Shown one piece after another: positions 1 through 6,357 of a stretch of 18,779 nt of DNA; position 1 is the stretch's first letter; each line of letters opens with the position of its first letter. The translations under genes and the position numbers were made by a program. The notes under the pieces were generated by a model that was not told the DNA's origin, did not search any database, and worked only from the letters and a program-made list of their open reading frames with translations. Source of the stretch: CAYYMD01 sp964480425. Lineage in GTDB: Bacteria; Planctomycetota; Phycisphaerae; SM23-33. The DNA lies in the NCBI GenBank assembly GCA_964480425.1, contig CAYZPY010000035.1, forward strand, positions 1 through 18,779, given 5' to 3'.

Positions 1-1507
1 CGCCCACCCGGTCGCAGTTCGGATAGCGGTCCAGAAGCAAGTTCAACAGTTCCCGGGCGCCGGCGTAGTTCTTAAGGTCGATCTTCAGACGGGCGCACCT
101 GAGCAGCGCCGAAGGCGCCACCTGCGAGGAGGCGTATCTTTCGGCTATGAGTTCGTATTCCTGCGAGGCCTCCAGCGTTCGGACGGCGAATTCATTCAGC
201 AGCGCCAGGGCGAAATGCCCCTGTGCCTTTCCGGCGTCCCCGGGATGGGTCAGAAAGACCCTGCGCCACGCGGAATCCGCTTCCTTTGCGATCACCTCGC
301 GTCGTCGGGATACGGATTCGCACGCCCGGGGGTCGACAATGATAATTTCATCGCCGGTGAACCGCGCTATGAGTCCGACCGCTCCGGCCGCCACCTCGAT
401 TATCCTCAGGTCCTTCGCGTCGGGCACGTAAAGGGTGACCTGACGCTGCCTGGCGTCGGGCGATACGTTCGACCACGACACATTCACGCCGCTGCGGGTG
501 GCGAAGACCCCGATGAACTCCAGCAGCGGCGTCCGCCAGCAGCAGACCGAAGACTTGGCAAGCGACCGGTTGTGCGAAGATTTTTCTATCTTCGCCGCCA
601 TCGAGGCGTCGGCCAGTTCGTCGGCCCCGCGGATCAGCGTGCGGTTGAGTTGTTCCTGCGAGAGCCCCGTCAGCGGGTCCCAATTGGCGGGCTCGGACCA
701 CGGTACGGGATTTTCGGGCGTGTAATAGGCGATCGCCTTTTTGCTCAGCGAGCGGGAAACGAGGAAATCACACTGCCTGACGAATTTATCACGGTCTTTG
801 AGTGCGGCGGCGGTGGCGGCGGCGAGGTACGCCCTCATCCGGGCGAGCATGAAATCGTTTCTTTTTTCGTGCATTCGCGCCAGTTCCATGTTCGCCACCG
901 CCCGGACCGCAGGCGACGGACAGGTGTCGGATGCGGCGCCCTTAAGCGAACCGGTCCCCCGGGCGTCGCCCATCCGCAACAGGCACTGTCCTATGCGGAG
1001 GTTTATGTACGCCCTGATGCACCCGGACCTGGGCCCGTCGGGAAGCACCCTGTTGAGTTGCGAAAATGCCCTAAGCGCCAGTCGGTATTTCCCATCGGCG
1101 AACGCCCTCCTGGCCTGCTTCCACGACACGCGGGATTCGTCGTCAATCTCCTGGGACGCGGTCGTCCCGACAGCCGGGGAATCCTGCTGCGCTTCATCGG
1201 CACGAGGCGCCGGCGGGCGCCGCTTTAAGGGCGCCTCGGGAGGCGGGGGAGATTTGTGCAATATCACGGCGACCGCACCGGCGACGAGCCCCGTCAGGAC
1301 AAAGGCGACAATCGCCAGAAAATAGGGGCGCTTCAGCAGGTGAAGCATCCTTGTCGACGTCGAGCCCGTCAGGTCTCCAAGCACGTCTATTACATCTTCG
1401 CCCCCCCGTCGGGCGTCTCGTGCTTCGGCGGGACCTTGTGCTTCGGCGTCGCCCTGGGCTTCGGTGGGTTCGTTCCGGGCTGTTTGTTCCTGCTGTTCTT
1501 CGCTCAT
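1..1507 (-). CDS. Membrane-anchored helical-repeat protein with secretin-like STN segment (3' end off window)
   Basis: An open frame of 502 codons runs from ATG at 1507 to the left edge without a stop. I do not recognise it as a named gene. Residues 1-60 are a charged, Glu/Gln/Ala-rich presumed cytoplasmic tail. Residues 63-83 form one hydrophobic transmembrane helix, followed by a Pro-rich linker (about 86-100). Residues 125-250 hold TPR-like helical pairs (for example ARRAFADGKYRLALRAFSQL). Residues about 329-392 look like a short secretin/TonB N-terminal (STN) fold: a helix, then GVNVSW, VTLYVPD, a helix, GLIARF and DEIIIVD. TPR-like helices resume at 405-500. The layout suggests an inner-membrane protein with a large periplasmic part. 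A perfect sigma-54 promoter lies 66 bp upstream, which puts it in the flagellar regulon. The Shine-Dalgarno is weak (GGAC). The open frame is certain; the domain reading is moderate. Confidence 0.8.
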   Translation of the reverse strand, partial: MSEEQQEQTARNEPTEAQGDAEAQGPAEARDARRGGEDVIDVLGDLTGSTSTRMLHLLKRPYFLAIVAFVLTGLVAGAVAVILHKSPPPPEAPLKRRPPAPRADEAQQDSPAVGTTASQEIDDESRVSWKQARRAFADGKYRLALRAFSQLNRVLPDGPRSGCIRAYINLRIGQCLLRMGDARGTGSLKGAASDTCPSPAVRAVANMELARMHEKRNDFMLARMRAYLAAATAAALKDRDKFVRQCDFLVSRSLSKKAIAYYTPENPVPWSEPANWDPLTGLSQEQLNRTLIRGADELADASMAAKIEKSSHNRSLAKSSVCCWRTPLLEFIGVFATRSGVNVSWSNVSPDARQRQVTLYVPDAKDLRIIEVAAGAVGLIARFTGDEIIIVDPRACESVSRRREVIAKEADSAWRRVFLTHPGDAGKAQGHFALALLNEFAVRTLEASQEYELIAERYASSQVAPSALLRCARLKIDLKNYAGARELLNLLLDRYPNCDRVG

Positions 1508-1572
1508 TTTGTCCGGTCGTCTTGTCTGTGCGCAGCGGGCTTGCTTAGTCCACAATGCGATAAGCAATTTTG

Positions 1573-1588
1573 TGCAAGAATTATGCCA
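1573..1588 (-). promoter_or_regulatory. Sigma-54 promoter of the TPR/STN gene
   Basis: The minus strand reads TGGCATAATTCTTGCA and matches TGGCAYR-N4-TTGCW at every defined position. The -24 GG and -12 GC have the correct spacing. The expected transcription start is near 1562, giving a leader of about 55 nt before the ATG at 1507. It lies in the 263-bp gap after the activator gene. I saw no competing sigma-70 promoter. Confidence 0.87.
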
Positions 1589-1602
1589 GAACCGAGGCAG
1601 GG

Positions 1603-1643
1603 AGGTGTTATTGGAGTTAAGTGACTCTAAAATCAGGTGTTAT
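1603..1643. repeat. Direct repeat AGGTGTTAT x2 upstream of sigma-54 promoter
   Basis: AGGTGTTAT occurs at 1603-1611 and 1635-1643, 32 bp apart (about three helical turns). A partial copy, AGGTG, starts at 1671. The spacing would put the copies on one face of the helix, as for paired activator sites, but the units are short and could be chance. Confidence 0.35.
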
Positions 1644-1673
1644 CGAAAAATTATCTTTTTTAAAAGTCTGAGG

Positions 1674-1689
1674 TGACATATATATGTCA
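1674..1689. promoter_or_regulatory. 16-bp perfect palindrome, candidate activator site
   Basis: TGACATATATATGTCA is its own reverse complement over 16 bp. It lies about 112-127 bp upstream of the start site predicted from the sigma-54 promoter at 1573-1588, where bacterial enhancer-binding proteins usually bind. The TA-rich centre makes chance symmetry easier; the TGACA/TGTCA flanks are the informative part. Confidence 0.5.
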
Positions 1690-1770
1690 GTTAGTTATAC
1701 ACAAGGTGTCTGTTTTCCTTACGCCCTGGGGCAATCGCAGCAGGTCCGGCGCATAACCAATGACCGGAGA

Positions 1771-3198
1771 TTATTTTGAGGCGGATTCCGGCGTGGATTG
1801 TCTGTTGTGGCTGCTTGGTATGTTTATGCGGTACCGCTTTAATTTGGCGTGAAGCGTGGCGCGCGTGATCCCAAGCAGGGCGGCGGCGCGGGTGCGTTTT
1901 CCGTCGGTTTCCTGTAGTGCGCGGATGATAAGTTCCCTCTCTGCCGCCTCCAGCGAGAAATTTTCCCCCATGTCCACGTCGGTCGAGCGGACCGAGGTCG
2001 TCGCGAGCGGTTCGCGTACCACCTGCCTGTCCAGGATTACGTGCTCAGGTCTGATGTCCTCACCGCGCGACATTATGGCGGCGCGCTCTATGACGTTGCG
2101 CAGTTCGCGGACGTTTCCGGGCCAGTCGTAGTCCGTCAGAATGCGCCGGGCATGCCGGTCTATGCCGGAATCGGGACCGGCGGATTGTTCCAGGAAGTAA
2201 TCCGCCAGCAGGGAGATATCCTCCCGTCGTCCCGGATTTCGCAGCGGGGGGATCACTATGGGGAAAACCGCCAGTCGGTAATACAGATCGTGTCGGAAAT
2301 GACCCTTTTCCACCGCCTCCAGCAGGACCCTGTTGGTCGAGGCGATGATGCGGGCCTGGCAGGGGATTTCCTCCGTGCCGCCGACTTTTCGATACGACTT
2401 TTCCTGTATTACGCGAAGCAGTTTTGCCTGTAGGCAGGGCGACATTTCGGCGATTTCGTCCAGAAAGATGCTCCCCCCGGCGGCCCGGGCGAGCAACCCG
2501 TCCCTGTCCTTTTCGGCCCCGGTGAACGCGCCCTTGACGTGGCCGAACAGTTCGCTTTCAAGCAGGTTGGTCTTGAGGGTGGCGCAGTTGACGGCTACGA
2601 AATCGCCAAAATCGCCGAATCGCCACCAGTGGATTGCCTTTGCGGCAAGTTCCTTTCCGGCGCCGGACTCGCCCAGAATCAGCACCGGTTCGCACCTGCT
2701 GGAGGCCACCAGGCGTATCGTCCGCAGCGCCTCGACGGCGGCGGGACTCCTGCCGACGAACTCGACGCCGGGGGGGCACTCGCCGCAAAAATAACGCCTG
2801 TGCGAATCGTGGACCGATTCCTCCCGCCCGCCGGTGATTATCCTCTGGAGTGTTTCCTCGTCCAGCGGTCCGTGGACGTAATCCACAGCCCCCATCCGGA
2901 TCGCAGACACCGCCCGCTTTACGCTGGGCTTCGGCGCCACCGCCACCGTGGATACGTGCGGGAAGGCCCTCACCAGTCGGCGAATCAGCGAGTCCGTTCC
3001 CTCCCTTCCGGGCACGTCGGCCACCAGTACGAGGTCCGTCCTTCCCCGGCGTCTAAGCGTCTGAAGCGCCTCGTCGGGAGGCGCCGAGGCGATAGAAAAG
3101 CCGCCGCCGTCCCGGCGCACATCAGATTCGGCAAAGACTTCGCTGATGTCAAAACATACTGCCAATACGGATCGTCTGCGCGAACCTGAATCACTCAT
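1771..3198 (-). CDS. Sigma-54-dependent activator with degenerate receiver (FlrC/FleR/FlgR-type)
   Basis: 475 aa. Residues 10-122 have a receiver-like fold, but the phosphorylation chemistry is eroded. The acidic pair is reduced to VCFD (14-17), the phospho-Asp position reads VAD (59-61), and the conserved Lys of the usual KP is replaced in HGP (109-111). The AAA+ domain is intact: Walker A GESGAGKE (176-183), GAFTGA sigma-54 contact loop (223-228), Walker B FLDE (245-248) and arginine-finger region RHDLYYR (302-308). A Fis-type helix-turn-helix occupies about 433-456. A CGEC pair (138-141) sits in the linker. ATG 3198 is chosen because GGGA lies about 8 nt upstream; an in-frame ATG at 3228 has no Shine-Dalgarno. 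Its position between sigma-54 promoters makes it the likely activator of the flagellar operons. Family assignment is firm; the targets are inferred. Confidence 0.95.
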   Translation of the reverse strand: MSDSGSRRRSVLAVCFDISEVFAESDVRRDGGGFSIASAPPDEALQTLRRRGRTDLVLVADVPGREGTDSLIRRLVRAFPHVSTVAVAPKPSVKRAVSAIRMGAVDYVHGPLDEETLQRIITGGREESVHDSHRRYFCGECPPGVEFVGRSPAAVEALRTIRLVASSRCEPVLILGESGAGKELAAKAIHWWRFGDFGDFVAVNCATLKTNLLESELFGHVKGAFTGAEKDRDGLLARAAGGSIFLDEIAEMSPCLQAKLLRVIQEKSYRKVGGTEEIPCQARIIASTNRVLLEAVEKGHFRHDLYYRLAVFPIVIPPLRNPGRREDISLLADYFLEQSAGPDSGIDRHARRILTDYDWPGNVRELRNVIERAAIMSRGEDIRPEHVILDRQVVREPLATTSVRSTDVDMGENFSLEAAERELIIRALQETDGKRTRAAALLGITRATLHAKLKRYRINIPSSHNRQSTPESASK

Positions 3199-3222
3199 GA
3201 CGGCAATCCCAAGCTCGCCTGC

Positions 3223-3238
3223 CTGCATTCAAATGCAG
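3223..3238. promoter_or_regulatory. Inverted repeat just upstream of the activator gene
   Basis: CTGCATT-CA-AATGCAG has 7-bp perfect arms around a 2-nt centre, 25-40 bp before the activator ATG at 3198. It could be a DNA operator (for example for autoregulation) or a weak leader hairpin; the sequence does not decide. It also overlaps the alternative upstream ATG at 3228. Confidence 0.4.
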
Positions 3239-3384
3239 ACCGATGGACTCAATGCGAAAAGTCACCGCTGCACAATCCGAATCACAAATCAATGAATTAA
3301 TTATCCGTCAACTCCTCGCCGAAGCATGGCATTCGACGACTAATTCCGATAAAACCCTCAATCACCGAATTTCCCCCCCATCAA

Positions 3385-3415
3385 CCGGCCGGCGCTTATA
3401 AGGCGCCTCGAGGCG
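3385..3415. repeat. Cluster of GC-rich inverted repeats in the intergenic region
   Basis: Three symmetric elements abut or overlap: CCGGCCGG (3385-3392), GGCGC/GCGCC arms around a TTATAAG loop (3391-3407), and the 12-bp palindrome CGCCTCGAGGCG (3404-3415). They lie 74-104 bp past the stop of the small helical gene and about 190 bp before the activator. No T-run follows on either strand, so this is not a standard intrinsic terminator. It may act as a 3'-end stabilising structure. The rest of 3199-3488 holds no gene and no promoter I can support. Confidence 0.4.
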
Positions 3416-3441
3416 GACCAAATGCCCGCACATCCCAATTT

Positions 3442-3460
3442 CATATACACCACATATACA
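3442..3460. repeat. Direct repeat CATATACA x2, 11-bp period
   Basis: CATATACA occurs at 3442-3449 and 3453-3460, one helical turn apart, just past the stop codon at 3489. It is A/T-rich within a GC-rich genome. Function is unknown; chance is possible. Confidence 0.3.
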
Positions 3461-3488
3461 AGATGAAAGACAGCGTCAAATTAATTAT

Positions 3489-3809
3489 TCAATATATGGT
3501 GTGTTTTTTGTAGGTCCTGAGCAGGTTGTTGTCGTTTTTCAATCCCGCCAGTGTCTTGGAAAGGTCCATTTTCTGCATCGCCAGCGTGATGCAAAGCCGG
3601 TCGTAGAGGCGTTTGATCCCGGCCGCCTTTTGACCGTCGGCATCGGCGGCGCGGTCGGAGGCGGCGGCGATTTGACGGCGCAAATCACCCGCCAGCGACG
3701 CTACTTCATCGAACCGCCCCGCCTGCGCCAGTCGGATCTGCTCGGTAAGGATGCTCTCCAACCGGTCGAACGGGTCCTGGTTGCGGGGTGATGTTCGCTG
3801 GTTATCCAT
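3489..3809 (-). CDS. Small helical protein, FliT/FlgN-like flagellar chaperone candidate
   Basis: 106 aa, no signal peptide or membrane segment. The composition predicts two or three long amphipathic helices (residues about 13-50, 55-80 and 82-100), and the end, LKNDNNLLRTYKK, is the sort of Asn/Leu/Lys-rich helix seen in FliT/FlgN export chaperones. No diagnostic motif proves this, so the function is inferred from size, helicity and context. It starts 16 bp after the stop of the TPR gene, without a strong Shine-Dalgarno, which suggests translational coupling. Both genes would be expressed from the sigma-54 promoter at 4708-4723. A FlaG- or FliS-like accessory role cannot be excluded. Confidence 0.7.
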   Translation of the reverse strand: MDNQRTSPRNQDPFDRLESILTEQIRLAQAGRFDEVASLAGDLRRQIAAASDRAADADGQKAAGIKRLYDRLCITLAMQKMDLSKTLAGLKNDNNLLRTYKKHTIY

Positions 3810-3825
3810 GAATCGCGGCGCCGGG

Positions 3826-4656
3826 TCAGGTTCCGTAATCGGTATCGTGCGGCGCGTGGCGACCGCACTGCGCCCTGTCGAGTTGGTCTATAAGGTTCCG
3901 CACCTGCGTTTTGTCCGGGCAGATTCGCAGCGCCTTGGTGGCCGCCGCCCGCGCCCGGCGCAGGTCGCCCTGGCGTGCGTACAGTGTGCCCAGGCAGAAC
4001 AGCACGGACGCGTCGTCGGGATGCTTGTCGAGGTATGCGCGAAGGTAGTTGATGATCTCCTCGAAACTGCCCATCAGGTTGGACACCTGGAACAATCCCA
4101 GCAGGGCCAGCAGGTTCTCCCCGTCGCGCGCGATGCATTCGAGGTACATTTTGAACGCCCGTCGGTACTGTCCGAGTCGCTGACGGGTTATTCCCAGCCC
4201 GCAGTATGCCTCGCTGCTGTTTGGGTCGATTTCGACGGCGGCGGTGAAACTGACCTCGGCGGGCTCCAGACGCCCCTGCTGAAGCGCCAGGGCGCCGAGC
4301 CCCAGGTATGGACCGGTCCAATCGGGTTCGACCGCGGCCGCGGCGTGATACAGACGCTCGGCGCCGATTACGTCGTCGCTTTCTACGCGGCAGTCGCCGA
4401 GGCGCTTCAGTACGCGTGCGACCTGCGATGGGGAGGTGTGGGGCGCCTCGACGCCGTCGCAAAGCGCCGCGGCGCTTATCATCGCACGCCCGAGGTGCGC
4501 CTCGGCCTGTTTGTACTCGCCCATGCGGTAGAGTATTTCTCCGGCGCCGAGCAGGGCCTCGGCGTCGCGCGGATTGTCCAGCAGTCGGGTTTGAACTTCC
4601 GCCAACTCCCGACGGTCATGCTCCGAGCGGCGCCGACTGCATGCGGCTCTTGCCAT
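3826..4656 (-). CDS. Tetratricopeptide-repeat protein in the flagellar regulon
   Basis: 276 aa, soluble, no signal peptide. About five to six TPR-like units fill residues 25-255. The clearest are near GEILYRMGEYKQAEAHLGRA, GLGALALQQGRLEPAEVSF, GLGITRQRLGQYRRAFKMYL and CLGTLYARQGDLRRARAA, with the usual small-residue and aromatic positions and a Pro or Asp at repeat ends. TPR arrays are protein-binding scaffolds; the partner is not visible from sequence. ATG 4656 has a good Shine-Dalgarno (AAAGGGAAG, about 4 nt upstream). It follows a 244-bp gap after flgL and has its own near-consensus sigma-54 promoter, so it heads a separate unit with the small helical gene. Its role could be flagellar assembly, placement or export. 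I do not recognise a named family. Confidence 0.88.
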   Translation of the reverse strand: MARAACSRRRSEHDRRELAEVQTRLLDNPRDAEALLGAGEILYRMGEYKQAEAHLGRAMISAAALCDGVEAPHTSPSQVARVLKRLGDCRVESDDVIGAERLYHAAAAVEPDWTGPYLGLGALALQQGRLEPAEVSFTAAVEIDPNSSEAYCGLGITRQRLGQYRRAFKMYLECIARDGENLLALLGLFQVSNLMGSFEEIINYLRAYLDKHPDDASVLFCLGTLYARQGDLRRARAAATKALRICPDKTQVRNLIDQLDRAQCGRHAPHDTDYGT

Positions 4657-4707
4657 AAAACTTCCCTTTCGATACCAGTCAGGTCGGCATACGGGATGGA
4701 ATTAATG

Positions 4708-4723
4708 TGCAATTTTCATGCCC
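4708..4723 (-). promoter_or_regulatory. Sigma-54 promoter of the TPR/small helical gene unit
   Basis: The minus strand reads GGGCATGAAAATTGCA. Only the first base differs from TGGCAYR-N4-TTGCW; the key GG (-24) and GC (-12) are present with correct spacing. The predicted start is near 4697, leaving a leader of about 40 nt to the ATG at 4656, which contains a good Shine-Dalgarno. Confidence 0.77.
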
Positions 4724-4749
4724 CATTCGAGCCGGGAAGATATTTTGTG

Positions 4750-4802
4750 CGGCAAATACTCGCGAATCAGGCGCATAAACGGCAAATATCGCGAAAATTT
4801 TC
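4750..4802. promoter_or_regulatory. Tandem repeats upstream of sigma-54 promoter, candidate activator sites
   Basis: CGGCAAATACTCGCGAA (4750-4766) is repeated with one base deleted as CGGCAAATATCGCGAA (4780-4795), a 30-bp period close to three helical turns. GAAAATTTTC (4793-4802) is a perfect 10-bp palindrome overlapping the second copy. They lie about 53-105 bp upstream of the predicted start site of the TPR unit, on the correct side for activator binding. Confidence 0.5.
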
Positions 4803-4900
4803 ACCGGCGGTCGCAAAATTTTAAGAAGAATGTGTCGGTCGCCCGTCGGATTCGTCGCGGTTGCGGTCCGGATGTGTAAACAAATTAAACACCCCTCCAA

Positions 4901-6334
4901 TCAGAGATAATCCAGGAGCGACATGCTGACCATTCTGGCCGTGGCCGACAGAAGCATCTGGTAATAGACCTGGCTTCGTGAAAGTTCGGTGGCCAGTTGC
5001 GCCACGTCGGCGTCCTGCACGCCCGACAGCGACGCCTGAACGCTGTCGGTCAGCATGGTCAGCGTATTTTTGAGTTTGTCCATCGCCTGCAGTCGCCCGC
5101 CCACCACGGCGATAGACTTGCCGATGTCGCCGGACGCAGAGCGCACCGCCTCCAGCGCCTTGTTTATCTGCTGGGTCTGTTGCGAGGTCGTATATCCGCC
5201 CTTGTTTTCCAGCGTGTCGCGGGCGGTGATAAGGGCGGAAAACAGGTCGTAAGCGCCCACCGGCCTGACGTGTTCGACGCCGGTGCACTCCACGCCGGAT
5301 GCGTTAACGAACAGCACCCTTCCGGTGGACGAGTCCGTCACCACCTGGTTGTCCGAGAAATCGTCCAGGTCCGCGTAGGACTGCCCGCCGTCGATCGTCA
5401 TTTTCCCGGTGGCGGTGGCGTCGACCTGGTGCGTTCCGCTCAGGGAGGGGTCCACGCCGGTCATGTCGACGTAGACCACGTGCCCGGAGGAGTTTACCAG
5501 GCGCAGGTTGTCGTCGACGGCGGGGTCGTAGTCAACCGCCGCCCCGTCGTCCAGCGCCACGGTGCGCGCGTCGCCGTCAACGGTGAGTTGGTGCGAATCG
5601 CCCACGATGGTGTCGCCGTCGGCGGAATCGGCGCCGGCGGCAACGTTCGGCCCTCCGGCGTAGGTCGTCGTCTGGTGGGATATCTCAAGATAAACGTCGC
5701 CGCGAATGCTCGATGTGCCGGTCCCGGCGGCGGCGCCGGTGTTACCGGTGAATTCCGGCGTCAGGTTGTCGCCCCCGCCGAACGTGTCGCTTCCCACGAC
5801 GGTCCCGTCGTATTCCAGTCCGTCGGCGACGGGAACCGAAAGCGTCCTGTTCGAGCCGGTGTAATGCACGGAGGCGATTTTCCCGTCTTGGCGCGTCACC
5901 TGGTAGGGCGCGGTGGACACGTCGTCGCCGCCGAACACGTATTTACCCATGGACTCGTGATTTGCGAGCGAGACGACCTGCTCCAGCAGCGAGTCTATTT
6001 CGGCGGCCATCACCGCCCGCTGGGATGGCCCGTATGTCCCGCTGGCGCCCTGCGTGAGCAGTTCCTCGGTGCGGATGATCATGTCGGAGCACTGCTGAAG
6101 TATGGTCGAGATCGCCTCGGTGTTGTTTACGACGGCGTCGAGATTCTTGTCGTATATCTGAAGCGCGCCTTTTCTTCCGGCCAGTCCCATTATCACGAAC
6201 GCGTCGGTCGGCGCATCCGAGGCGCGGATGACCCTGCTGCCGGAGGCGATCTGCTCCTGGATGCGGAACATGTCGCGCGACTGCTTCTGTATGCCGGCGG
6301 ACAGATTGTTGTACACGGCGTTCCAACCGCTCAT
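4901..6334 (-). CDS. flgL: Hook-filament junction protein FlgL (HAP3), enlarged
   Basis: 477 aa against about 317 in E. coli. FlgL is the second junction protein, joining the hook to flagellin after export. The N-terminal coiled region is conserved (QEQIASGSRVIRASDAPTDA, about 26-45), as is the C-terminal helix ending LLSATARMVSMSLLDYL. GKYVFGGDD (130-138) is typical of the family. The extra length is a surface domain between about 180 and 358, with two look-alike modules (about 249-296 and 312-352) carrying DNLRLVNSSGHVVYVDMTGVD and DNQVVTDSSTGRVLFVNASGV-type cores. ATG 6334 has GAGGTG about 8 nt upstream. It follows flgK by 23 bp and is the last gene of the long operon. No fliW or csrA follows it. 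Confidence 0.93.
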   Translation of the reverse strand: MSGWNAVYNNLSAGIQKQSRDMFRIQEQIASGSRVIRASDAPTDAFVIMGLAGRKGALQIYDKNLDAVVNNTEAISTILQQCSDMIIRTEELLTQGASGTYGPSQRAVMAAEIDSLLEQVVSLANHESMGKYVFGGDDVSTAPYQVTRQDGKIASVHYTGSNRTLSVPVADGLEYDGTVVGSDTFGGGDNLTPEFTGNTGAAAGTGTSSIRGDVYLEISHQTTTYAGGPNVAAGADSADGDTIVGDSHQLTVDGDARTVALDDGAAVDYDPAVDDNLRLVNSSGHVVYVDMTGVDPSLSGTHQVDATATGKMTIDGGQSYADLDDFSDNQVVTDSSTGRVLFVNASGVECTGVEHVRPVGAYDLFSALITARDTLENKGGYTTSQQTQQINKALEAVRSASGDIGKSIAVVGGRLQAMDKLKNTLTMLTDSVQASLSGVQDADVAQLATELSRSQVYYQMLLSATARMVSMSLLDYL

Positions 6335-6357
6335 TTTCTACACACCTCGACTGGCCT

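Noticed and set aside
215..1228. Plus-strand open frame of 337 codons
   Set aside because: It is antisense to the continuous minus-strand TPR/STN frame, has an Arg/Gly/Pro-rich composition typical of shadow frames, and shows no recognisable domain.
3300..3330. TTGACG on the minus strand as a -35 of the activator gene
   Set aside because: No acceptable -10 hexamer is found at 16-18 bp spacing.
3340..3356. CCGATAAA on the plus strand as a sigma-28 -10 element
   Set aside because: There is no TAAA -35 at the right distance and no plus-strand gene downstream.
3385..3415. Intrinsic terminator after the small helical gene
   Set aside because: GC-rich inverted repeats exist, but no T-run follows on either strand.
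4828..4900. GTG-initiated 24-codon frame after flgL, considered as a csrA or fliW remnant
   Set aside because: The purine-rich run touches the GTG with no spacing, and the peptide (starting VFNLFTHPDR) resembles neither CsrA nor FliW.
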